This document shows positions 26,735 through 34,111 of a stretch of DNA of 64,000 nucleotides, piece by piece. The DNA is taken from positions 1-64,000 of the forward strand of contig JBKBNY010000001.1 in the NCBI GenBank assembly GCA_046295175.1, read 5' to 3'. The notes beneath the pieces were generated by a model. That model saw only the letters and a program-made list of their open reading frames with translations, ran no database searches and was not told the DNA's origin. The position numbers and the translations under genes are program-made. The DNA comes from JALOLV01 sp046295175. GTDB taxonomy: Bacteria; Bacteroidota; Bacteroidia; Cytophagales; Spirosomataceae. Every line of letters begins with the position of its first letter. Position 1 is the first letter of the stretch.

Positions 26735-27088
26735 ATGAACTTACTAGAACTTCAGAAGAAAGCAGAAACTAATTTGCAAAAAATTTACGCAAAAGCATGG
26801 GAAGATGAAGCATTTAAGCAAAGTTTGATTAATGACCCAGTTGCGACCCTTAGTAGAATCACAAAAGGAGAATTTAAACTTGAAGGATTAAAAGTTCAGG
26901 TAAATGACCAAACAGATACATCTACCTTGTATCTTAACATTCCTGCCAATCCAAAAGACTTAGTTATGGAAAGTGACATGGAATTGACTGAAGAGGAACT
27001 CGAACTTATTGCTGGTGGCGGTAAGGTACATGTGAAGGGAAGCTACATGTGGGGACTCATAGATATTGACATTTTGGTCGAGTGGTGA
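26735..27088 (+). CDS. NHLP-leader precursor peptide with beta-hairpin-like core (A)
   Basis: A 117-residue precursor. The leader is LLELQKKAETNLQKIYAKAW with EDEAFKQSLINDPVATLSRI and VQVNDQTDTSTLYLNIP, ending MELTEEELELIAGGG. The core (about 21 residues) alternates hydrophobic and polar residues in two halves: a basic half KVHVKGSYMW and an acidic half LIDIDILVEW. It contains no Cys. The leader is about 80 percent identical to that at 28508 while the cores differ, the usual mark of precursor paralogues. It is followed by a strong terminator. Confidence 0.85.
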   Translation: MNLLELQKKAETNLQKIYAKAWEDEAFKQSLINDPVATLSRITKGEFKLEGLKVQVNDQTDTSTLYLNIPANPKDLVMESDMELTEEELELIAGGGKVHVKGSYMWGLIDIDILVEW

Positions 27089-27111
27089 TATTTACCAACC
27101 AAAAATGTATG

Positions 27112-27152
27112 GTACATAAGGCAAGATTACCCTGCCTTATGTACTTGTTTTT
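27112..27152 (+). terminator. Terminator after NHLP precursor A
   Basis: A perfect 12-bp stem GTACATAAGGCA (27112-27123) with TGCCTTATGTAC (27133-27144) is followed by TTGTTTTT. It ends the three-precursor transcript before the glycosyltransferase, possibly with partial read-through. Confidence 0.82.
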
Positions 27153-27233
27153 ATGAGAATAAATCATTTCTGTTTCACAAACGACTCGATTTTGAAGTAT
27201 AAGTTGTATCGCTATTAAGCTAATAATACTAAA

Positions 27234-28403
27234 ATGACTATTTTGAACATCCCATATTTTACAGGGGGCTTGTCTCATATGCTTCCATTACTTGCTCTAA
27301 ATACTAGATGCAATAAAAGTTGGAATAGTTACTTCTTAGTTCAAAGTAACCTACAAGGCTTTTTGAGAGAAAAAGGTGTAAATTGTGTACCTATCGATTA
27401 TTTTGGAAATAAAATTGATGCCCTTGACAACAGTGAACAAATTATAGAATATGTTATAAAGAAAGAGAAAGAGGCATATGAAAAAATTAGACCCAATTTA
27501 ATAATAGAGGACTGTTCACTAACTTCACCCCTAGTAGCAGAAAAGAACAATGTACCTAGAATTTCTATTCAGCGAACAGGATTTTTCCGGTCGATTGATA
27601 AAAGTTACAGGAATCCTAACCATCTTCATTCATTGCAGAAAGGAGACTTAGTACAATTTTCATCAGCCAATTCCACAAAAAATTTATCAAAATTATTACA
27701 AAATAATAATTTTGATAAAAACAATTTTAGCAGTTATCGGAGTGCTAAGGCAAAAATCATTCCTGGTATACCCTCTATTGAGTGCCTTCCAGACGATATA
27801 GAAAACAGACAATCATATTTCTACTCTGGGCCTTTAATTGTTAAGAGCCAACCTTCAAGAAACCTGTTGATTAGATTAGGGATATTTCTTGAAATAAACA
27901 AAAATAAACCTGTGGTTTTTGTTACAACTGGTACTATCGATAAAACTCCTGTTGAAAAGTATATCGAATATTTTGCAAAGCGTAACTATGCCGTAATAAC
28001 TACCAATAATTGTGAAATAAGCGAAGAATATAAACAAAATGTTTTTTATAATGAATTACTCCCTTTGGATTACATCTGTAAAATATCAGACTTAGTTATA
28101 CATCAGTGTGGCTCAGGAATATACCATTATCCAATAATAACAAAGACGGCATTTCTTACGATTGGAACTCAGTGCTACGACCGTGAAGATATTGCACAAA
28201 GGTTGCAGGAGCTTGGTGTTTCTGGACATATACCTCACCCAGATGACAATCCTGATTATTGGGATATTTTTATTGAACTGATAGATAAATTTGAAAAAAA
28301 CACTCTAACAGATTATAATGTAATGGATAGTCTAAAAAACGAAATAGATAGAACAATGGCGAATTTTCGGATGGAAGAAGTAATAAGATACGTACTGGTT
28401 TAA
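27234..28403 (+). CDS. GT-B glycosyltransferase (GT1/MGT-like) in the precursor cluster
   Basis: A 389-residue soluble protein. The N-terminal half holds an acceptor-type domain (LNIPYFTGGLSHMLPLLALN; the GG-SHMLP loop is typical). The C-terminal half has the nucleotide-sugar site, VVFVTTGTIDK and LDYICKISDLVIHQCGSGIYHYP, where HxxGxG(I/T) is the donor motif of family GT1. Known GT1 enzymes glycosylate small molecules and peptides. Lying between two NHLP precursor genes, it is the best candidate modification enzyme for their cores; no activity is proven. Its base composition is as AT-rich as the cluster. Confidence 0.78.
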   Translation: MTILNIPYFTGGLSHMLPLLALNTRCNKSWNSYFLVQSNLQGFLREKGVNCVPIDYFGNKIDALDNSEQIIEYVIKKEKEAYEKIRPNLIIEDCSLTSPLVAEKNNVPRISIQRTGFFRSIDKSYRNPNHLHSLQKGDLVQFSSANSTKNLSKLLQNNNFDKNNFSSYRSAKAKIIPGIPSIECLPDDIENRQSYFYSGPLIVKSQPSRNLLIRLGIFLEINKNKPVVFVTTGTIDKTPVEKYIEYFAKRNYAVITTNNCEISEEYKQNVFYNELLPLDYICKISDLVIHQCGSGIYHYPIITKTAFLTIGTQCYDREDIAQRLQELGVSGHIPHPDDNPDYWDIFIELIDKFEKNTLTDYNVMDSLKNEIDRTMANFRMEEVIRYVLV

Positions 28404-28507
28404 CACAATCTTATTCTTGTAAAATTAAATAGAGAACGTTTGATGCCATTGACTGAGTAATAGAGTATCGTATATTAATTTTTATAAAACTTTTAATCTA
28501 ACAAACA

Positions 28508-28867
28508 ATGAATTTATTAGAACTACAAAAGAAATCAGAGGCTAACTTACAAAAAATTTATGCCAAAGCATGGGAAGACGAGGCGTTCAAGCAGAGTTTG
28601 ATTCATGACCCAGTTGCCACGCTTAATAGGATTGCAACAGGAGGATTTAACTTTAACGGAGTAAAAATTCAAGTAAATGACCAAACCGATACATCTACCT
28701 TGTATCTTAATATTCCGCCTAATCCAAAGGATTTAGCAATGGACTTCGATATGGAACTGACCGAAGAAGACATGGAGCTTATTGCAGGTGGTGTTCATAT
28801 CAAAATAAAAGGGAAATTTAGTATTGGGCAAACTGATTTTGATGTTGATATTGATTTTACCTTTTAA
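28508..28867 (+). CDS. NHLP-leader precursor peptide with beta-hairpin-like core (B)
   Basis: A 119-residue precursor and paralogue of the one at 26735. The leader (MNLLELQKKSEANLQKIYAK, EDEAFKQSLIHDPVATLNRI, VQVNDQTDTSTLYLNIPP) ends MELTEEDMELIAGG. The core has a basic strand VHIKIKGKFSI, a turn GQT, and an acidic strand DFDVDIDFTF with strict alternation of hydrophobic and charged residues. There is no Cys. The opposite charges would pair across a hairpin, or between neighbouring strands in an assembly. It is downstream of the glycosyltransferase and upstream of an S33-type hydrolase. Confidence 0.86.
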   Translation: MNLLELQKKSEANLQKIYAKAWEDEAFKQSLIHDPVATLNRIATGGFNFNGVKIQVNDQTDTSTLYLNIPPNPKDLAMDFDMELTEEDMELIAGGVHIKIKGKFSIGQTDFDVDIDFTF

Positions 28868-29009
28868 TAATTTTTAACAATACAAAAGATATTGTAGATA
28901 AAGTATTTGTAGAACAGGTTTAAAAACCGAAACAAAAACATTTCTACACTATATTTATTTACGATTGTAAAAAATAAAAGGATACATTCTTAAAAAATAA
29001 TCTATTCGA

Positions 29010-30062
29010 ATGAAAATAATATTGAAGGTCTTAATGTATGTACTACTATCTGTTATTTTAGCCGTAGCTATTTGGATATTACTTCCAAACCCTGAATCAG
29101 ATTTTGATGACACACCAAGAGAATCTACCGAATATTGGGAATTAAGCACTGGGTCAAAAATTGCGTACACACAACTGAAATCAGACGCCGATTCAATCAA
29201 ATCAACAATTATTTACCTTCACGGCGGTCCAGGGGGCTATATAGATAATTCAGTCATTGAAACATTCAAGCCAATATCAAAACAAGGCTATAATGTTTAC
29301 TTATATGACCAAATAGGGTGCGGTTTATCTGAAAGACTCAAAAATCCTGTCGAATATACCGTTGAGCGTCATTCACAAGATTTAAAAGAAATAATAGAAA
29401 AAATAAATGCACCTAATATAACACTGGTCGGACAATCTTGGGGAGGTTTCTTAGCATCATATTTTGTGGCTAATAACCCAAGTTTAGTAACAAAATTAGT
29501 TTTAACATCTCCTGGTCAAATCAGTCCCATTGATTCTTCAAAGTATGATAAGTTTGATTCTACAGATTACATTCAAAAACTAACAAGTATTGATGATAGG
29601 ATTGATAAAATTAATGAAAAAATTAATGATTTTAGTTTTAGAGAAATCATTTGGGTAGCGTTGGCAAATGTTACCAAAAACACTACCTTCATATCAGACA
29701 ACAAAGTTGATGGTATTCTACATAAGGTTTCTAAAATATTTGTGGGAGGTATGGTTTGTAACCCAACCAAAGTTTCAATCCCGACTGGAAGACCAGGTAT
29801 GTATTGCTCAATGTTTACAAAAAAATCCTGCGAAAATATTTCTGAAAATGTAAGAGACAAAATGAAAAAGTACGACAAACCCGTTCTCATACTAAAACCA
29901 GAATGTGATTACTTAGATTGGGAATTTGCTCACGAATACAAAGAACTTTATCCAAACTCTGAACTAAAAGTAATTAAAAACTCTGGTCATTCTATATACA
30001 CCGAAAACCCACAAGATTATGTGTCTGAAATAGTAAGCTTTATACAGGTTGACATTGAATAA
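29010..30062 (+). CDS. Membrane-anchored alpha/beta hydrolase, S33 (prolyl aminopeptidase-like)
   Basis: A 350-residue protein with one N-terminal TM helix (about 4-26) and a domain facing the periplasm. It has the S33 peptidase oxyanion motif HGGPGG (about 71-76), DQIGCGLSER, the nucleophile elbow GQSWGG (Ser about 142), an Asp in PECDYLDW (about 296) and a His in NSGHSIY (about 326). S33 enzymes remove N-terminal residues, often proline, or hydrolyse esters. Its place among precursor genes suggests trimming or self-protection, which is inference. Confidence 0.82.
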   Translation: MKIILKVLMYVLLSVILAVAIWILLPNPESDFDDTPRESTEYWELSTGSKIAYTQLKSDADSIKSTIIYLHGGPGGYIDNSVIETFKPISKQGYNVYLYDQIGCGLSERLKNPVEYTVERHSQDLKEIIEKINAPNITLVGQSWGGFLASYFVANNPSLVTKLVLTSPGQISPIDSSKYDKFDSTDYIQKLTSIDDRIDKINEKINDFSFREIIWVALANVTKNTTFISDNKVDGILHKVSKIFVGGMVCNPTKVSIPTGRPGMYCSMFTKKSCENISENVRDKMKKYDKPVLILKPECDYLDWEFAHEYKELYPNSELKVIKNSGHSIYTENPQDYVSEIVSFIQVDIE

Positions 30063-30154
30063 AAACGGCCCACCTGTATTTGGTGGGGAGCTATCCATAC
30101 TTGCAAAAAAAATTACTCTTGATTTGCGTAATACCTTTTTTATCAAATATTCCC

Positions 30155-30913
30155 CTAAATCAACTTATTATTTGTAGCATAAGCAATTGCCTCCGTTATA
30201 CTTGTTACGTCTATTTTCTCGAAGAGTTTTTTCCGATGAAACTTCACCGTATCGGGCGAGACAAAAATAGCATCGGCAATTTCGTTAATGGTGTAGCCCC
30301 GTACCGAATACTGCAAAATCTCGACTTCTCTTTTGGTTAGTGTCATTTTATGCTCTATCTCCCAAACATTCGTACAAAGATTATAATTATAAACTTTGTT
30401 TTCGCCGCTTCTATAGATTTTTACATTGCCCGAAGACTTCTCCGAAGAAAGCGAAACTATACAGATTGCCTTCCAGATTTTTCCATCATTGGTCAAAAAC
30501 ATCGGGGTTAGTTTTTGATTAATCAGAATCAGCTTTCCCTCGTCATTTTTTAAATGGAAATCATACGAAATCGAATAGTGCATTCGGTCCTCTAATGGCA
30601 ATCTTTCATAAAAATCAAAACCCACAGCGTTTATCTTCAAAAGTAACTCTAAGTCTTTATCTGGAACATACTTTAGATAATACCCATATCCCATTTCTAA
30701 AACTTGTTCGGCTGTATTGCCACAAAGAAAAAGAGGATTATCAGAAACATACTCAAAGCCTTGCTTCATGTAGTCAATCACATAAACGCTGGTATTTGTA
30801 GCTCTGGCAAATGCCCTCACTGGTTTAAGGTAGTCAAACTTCTGAACCTCTTCGGCCTCAGACATACTATGGATGGTATTTCGGTGGTCAAAAAATGCAC
30901 TGACATTTTTCAT
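30155..30913 (-). CDS. PAS-LuxR family transcriptional regulator
   Basis: A 252-residue protein. The N-terminal two thirds is a PAS-like sensing domain (VYVIDYMKQGFEYVSDNPL, YYLKYVPDKDLELL, then MHYSISYDFHLKNDEGKLIL). The C-terminal GerE/LuxR helix-turn-helix is clear at about 191-235 (LTKREVEILQYSVRGYTINE, then VSPDTVKFHRKKLFEKI). It is the only minus-strand gene inside the peptide cluster. It is divergent from the acyltransferase across a 514-bp gap with inverted motifs, so it may control the cluster. Confidence 0.88.
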   Translation of the reverse strand: MKNVSAFFDHRNTIHSMSEAEEVQKFDYLKPVRAFARATNTSVYVIDYMKQGFEYVSDNPLFLCGNTAEQVLEMGYGYYLKYVPDKDLELLLKINAVGFDFYERLPLEDRMHYSISYDFHLKNDEGKLILINQKLTPMFLTNDGKIWKAICIVSLSSEKSSGNVKIYRSGENKVYNYNLCTNVWEIEHKMTLTKREVEILQYSVRGYTINEIADAIFVSPDTVKFHRKKLFEKIDVTSITEAIAYATNNKLI

Positions 30914-31303
30914 TGTGTCTAATTTATAAGATGGGGTAATGCAAAAGGGTATCTTTCAGAATCTGTAATTCTTTAAGTCTAATTTAACAGTCTGGTCTAA
31001 TATGGATTTAAACGCAATTTGTGTCTAACTAAATAAGTAAGCTTTTTCTATTGATTAAGGATGGATTTAAACTATAAAGCTTTTTCACACAACTGGTTTA
31101 TACGTTGTATTTGATGTTTTCATCAATACAGCAGCAAGTACTTGAGTAGCTGGGCATGATTTCAATAAGCATACCTGCACCTCAGCTTACACTTAGAAGA
31201 TGTAGTTTAATTTAAATTTTGGGTCACAGTAAAATGATTAAACACAAATATAAACACAATTGTTTTAGACGGTTATTGATTGCTTCTATATCACAACAAT
31301 AGT

Positions 31304-31364
31304 ACACCTACCCAAAAGTGTAGTTGTTTGATTTTCAGACAACTACTACAATTTTGGGTAGTGT
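31304..31364. promoter_or_regulatory. Long inverted repeat upstream of the acyltransferase gene
   Basis: ACACCTACCCAAAAGTGTAG with TTGT (31304-31327) is matched, with small gaps, by the inverted copy at 31340-31364. Each arm contains TTTTGGGTAG in opposite orientation. It could be an operator for a dimeric regulator or an mRNA hairpin. The rest of the 514-bp gap (30914-31427) has two GGATTTAAAC direct repeats (near 31002 and 31060), but no gene was found. Confidence 0.55.
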
Positions 31365-31372
31365 AATTATCA
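31349..31372 (+). promoter_or_regulatory. Shared TTTTGGG-n2-GTGTAATT motif, copy 4
   Basis: CAATTTTGGGTAGTGTAATT followed by ATCA lies 56 bp before the acyltransferase ATG and overlaps the right arm of the inverted repeat. It closely matches 8831-8857. Confidence 0.45.
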
Positions 31373-31427
31373 ATTTCAAGAAATAGATTTGTCAAGGATA
31401 AACACAAAAAAATATCATTATATCACT

Positions 31428-32039
31428 ATGATTATTACTCAGAGTTATCTTGGGCAATTAGAGTTGAACTTACTCACCGATTTAGCCAAATTTGTAGTAG
31501 AAGAAAATTTCAACCATCATTGTGAAAACGCTCAAAGTATCGAACTACAAAATGATGTAGCCGATATTTGCCATGATGAGTTGAAGTACTCAAAAAATTC
31601 TAAATACTTTGTTGCCAAAGATTCGTCTGGCAATATTCAAGGCTCAATCAGGATTATCAAATGGGACTATAAAACTACCCTACCCATTCAAAAAATTTTT
31701 AATATCAATCCCTTAGATACATTAGAAAACCAAAATAGTGTATCTTCTATCTGGCACATCGGCAGATTTGCCACGAGCAAAAAAAGTGATGACAAAACTC
31801 TATTTAAGAAATTAATGGTACACGCCATCACGCCCATCTGCAAAGAAAAAAATAGCGTTGCATTTGCCGAATGCGATAGTAAGCTCTTGAGGGTTATGAA
31901 CCTGATGGGAATCGAAACGCAAGTAATCGGAAAGCCGATAAATTATCTTGGCTCAGAGACAATTCCGGTCTCAATGAGTTCGGCTGGCCTAAAAGGATTT
32001 TACGAAAGTAATAAATACTTGGTAACCTCAACAAAGTAA
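31428..32039 (+). CDS. GNAT-fold acyltransferase, autoinducer-synthase/FeeM-like
   Basis: A 203-residue protein. Its layout recalls N-acyl amino acid synthases and LuxI-type enzymes: YFVAKDSSGNIQGSIRI strand, a following variable loop, then IWHIGRFATSK (about 104-114) where the R-F-A-T segment corresponds to the acyl donor-binding strand, and a C-terminal beta strand pair. ATG at 31428 is used rather than a TTG 13 codons earlier. Assignment is from pattern only; a role in making an acylated signal or acylating a peptide is possible. It is the first gene of a run with the AraC regulator. Confidence 0.55.
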   Translation: MIITQSYLGQLELNLLTDLAKFVVEENFNHHCENAQSIELQNDVADICHDELKYSKNSKYFVAKDSSGNIQGSIRIIKWDYKTTLPIQKIFNINPLDTLENQNSVSSIWHIGRFATSKKSDDKTLFKKLMVHAITPICKEKNSVAFAECDSKLLRVMNLMGIETQVIGKPINYLGSETIPVSMSSAGLKGFYESNKYLVTSTK

Positions 32040-32074
32040 TGTTTTGCTAATCAATACTTTATAAGCTTACAGAA

Positions 32075-32728
32075 ATGAACACTCCAAATAACCTTAAAAT
32101 TGATTGGTCATCGCCAAATGTTTTGGAACAAATAGTCATGAATATCAAAAACCCGCTTGAGAATATCATGAGTGTTAGCCAAAACAGTACCATTTATAAT
32201 AAAGCAACAACGGATGAGATAATCTTTACAAGCACAAAAGAGATAAACGACATCATCGAAGACATCATGCTCAAGGCTAAATCTAAAGCCCTTAACCTGA
32301 CATTTAAAGGACAGCCCGATATATTTGAAATATATGAGTCGAATGTGAACGTCAGAGAGATGTGCACCGATGAAATCAAGCCCCAAAAAATAACCAAGCT
32401 CGACCAAGAGTGGTTGATGAATCTCGAAAAAGAAATTTATGGCTCAATAAATCAAAATTTTCTAAATTTGTACGACCTGTCGTATAAAATGGCAGTGAGT
32501 GAAAGACAATTACACCGAAAAATTGCAAATTTGGTTTATTTAACACCAAATAAGTATATTAGGATTTTACGTCTGCACAAAGCAAAGAAAATGATTGATA
32601 ATTACTTCGAGCGTTCTATTTCGCAAATTGCCTATGCGGTCGGATACAACGATGTACATTATTTTTCGAGGCTGTTTGTTGAGCAATATAACGTTTCTCC
32701 AAAAGAACTGCTGAATTCTTTGCGTTAA
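32075..32728 (+). CDS. AraC-family transcriptional regulator
   Basis: A 217-residue protein with a C-terminal AraC/XylS DNA-binding domain at about 112-214: LYDLSYKMAVSERQLHRKIA is the first helix-turn-helix, then PNKYIRILRLHKAKKMI and ISQIAYAVGYNDVHYFSRLF the second. The N-terminal 110 residues contain a helical pair resembling a histidine-kinase dimerisation segment (LEQIVMNIKNPLENIMSVSQ), without a kinase domain. This resembles the tail of the hybrid two-component systems of Bacteroidota. It probably regulates the export genes just downstream. Confidence 0.85.
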   Translation: MNTPNNLKIDWSSPNVLEQIVMNIKNPLENIMSVSQNSTIYNKATTDEIIFTSTKEINDIIEDIMLKAKSKALNLTFKGQPDIFEIYESNVNVREMCTDEIKPQKITKLDQEWLMNLEKEIYGSINQNFLNLYDLSYKMAVSERQLHRKIANLVYLTPNKYIRILRLHKAKKMIDNYFERSISQIAYAVGYNDVHYFSRLFVEQYNVSPKELLNSLR

Positions 32729-32763
32729 GTAAACGCAATCAAAAAGTAAAAATAAATAAGATT

Positions 32764-33054
32764 ATGAGTCTAACTGAGCAGCAAAAAAAAGGGCAAGAGG
32801 TTTTCTTCAGAATAATAGCTGAAGCCTGGGAAAACGAAGATTTCAAGAAGTTATTGATTACGAATCCTGAAGAAACCTTAGAAAAGTTTTTCGGTAGAAA
32901 ACTCCCAATTGGCAAAAAAATCAAGGTAACTGACCAGTCAGACCCTGACTATCTGTACATCAATATACCAATAAAACCACAACACGGTGGACTGGGTATT
33001 CAAAAAAAAAATCTAAGAAAACCAAAGAAAATACAGCCGATACACCCATTCTGA
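32764..33054 (+). CDS. NHLP-leader protein lacking a GG site, with A10 slippery run
   Basis: A 96-residue protein whose first 80 residues are an NHLP leader (QKKGQEVFFRIIAEAWENED, PEETLEKFFGRKLPIG, VTDQSDPDYLYINIP). No LxxIxGG site follows; only PQHGGLGIQ. After a run of ten A (33002-33011) the current frame ends in NLRKPKKIQPIHPF. One extra A would instead read 29 further codons (SKKTKENTADTPILT...) to a TAA at 33101, a composition more like a real protein tail. It may be frameshifted, mis-sequenced, or use slippage. It is upstream of the CNB gene. Confidence 0.65.
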   Translation: MSLTEQQKKGQEVFFRIIAEAWENEDFKKLLITNPEETLEKFFGRKLPIGKKIKVTDQSDPDYLYINIPIKPQHGGLGIQKKNLRKPKKIQPIHPF

Positions 33055-33178
33055 CAGATTATGAATCATTGTACGATTCATTACAAAAAAAATATACCTA
33101 AAGTCAGTAATCACGGTTTTTTTGTCAAGATTATCAGCTCAAAATAAAATAATTTAGCAACATAATTAAAATAAACTT

Positions 33179-33703
33179 ATGAAACGGGTACTTTTCTTCT
33201 TAGGTCAATTAAACGACCGAGATGTTGAGTGGATGCTCAACAATGGCAATAAGTTAGAACTTGAAACTGGCGATAGGCTAATCAACAAAGGCGAATTCAT
33301 TGATAGCCTTTACATTGTGTTATCGGGTCAGTTGGCAGTTTGTGGTAACAACGATGAGTGTGTAGCCAAATTAGAAACAGGCGAGATTGTCGGCGAAATG
33401 TCCTTTTTAGAGTCACGTCCCCCATCGGTTTCTGTGATTGTTACAAGACCTACTACTGTGTATCAAATCACACGCAAAACTATCGAGAATAGACTCGCTA
33501 CCAACATGGAGTTCAGGTCTAATTTCTATTATGCACTTGCGTTATTTTTATCGAACCGCCTCCGTAAGACAACCGACCAGTTAGGGTACGGAAACCCTGA
33601 GGAAGAGGACTTAATTGATACAAATGTGTTGGATGGGGTTTCACAAGCAGGTGCTCGCTTCGGAAAAATCCTTCACAAGTTTTCGGAGGTTCGTGCCGCT
33701 TAA
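33179..33703 (+). CDS. Stand-alone cyclic-nucleotide-binding domain protein
   Basis: A 174-residue protein with a single cNMP-binding fold (about 20-120): LETGDRLINKGEFIDSLYIV, then KLETGEIVGEMSFLESRPPSVSVIV, where GEMSFLESRPPSVSV is the phosphate-binding cassette (Glu and Arg present; the classic A-L is P-P-S). A helical C-terminus replaces any helix-turn-helix, so it is not a Crp regulator. Similar CNB proteins accompany NHLM export genes. With two adenylate cyclases in the same locus it may be a cAMP-responsive switch for the exporter. Confidence 0.82.
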   Translation: MKRVLFFLGQLNDRDVEWMLNNGNKLELETGDRLINKGEFIDSLYIVLSGQLAVCGNNDECVAKLETGEIVGEMSFLESRPPSVSVIVTRPTTVYQITRKTIENRLATNMEFRSNFYYALALFLSNRLRKTTDQLGYGNPEEEDLIDTNVLDGVSQAGARFGKILHKFSEVRAA

Positions 33704-34111
33704 ACCAAGGCCAAACAGCCATTTATTCGAAATTGTTTGACACAACCATTATGATAAATTACCCATTTTCAGTATTCTAAAATCGTAACTTCAAATCCAC
33801 CACCAATACACGATACAATAGTCTCATTTATTTAAACGAATCGGGGACATTGATAGAAAACTGAAAATATCAACAAAATGAAATGGTATTGATTGCAAAT
33901 TCACCATTGGCGATTGATTAACAATCACCAGGGCGTCATCCATATCATCATTCTTTTAGCATTGGATAATTACTCAAAATTAACAGTTACTCAAAAGGTA
34001 TCTGGCGAGGGTTCTTGTTTTCTAAAATTCAGGAATTGCGACGAATTTTTGGGTAATTATCCTACCAAAACACAAAATGAAATAGGTAATCAGTATTTAA
34101 TAATCACAAAG

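Noticed and set aside
20725..28867. Lanthipeptide or sactipeptide cluster
   Set aside because: Cores have essentially no Cys (one in total), and no LanB/LanM/LanKC or radical SAM gene is present.
30066..30087. Possible terminator after the S33 hydrolase
   Set aside because: The stem is only six pairs (CCCACC with GGTGGG) and has no T tract.
31389..31427. Longer acyltransferase start at TTG
   Set aside because: The extra residues overlap the region just after the operator-like repeat and do not add domain sequence; ATG at 31428 fits better.
33893..34111. 73 extra residues before the TolC signal peptide
   Set aside because: The stretch would bury a clear signal peptide and has no protein-like pattern.
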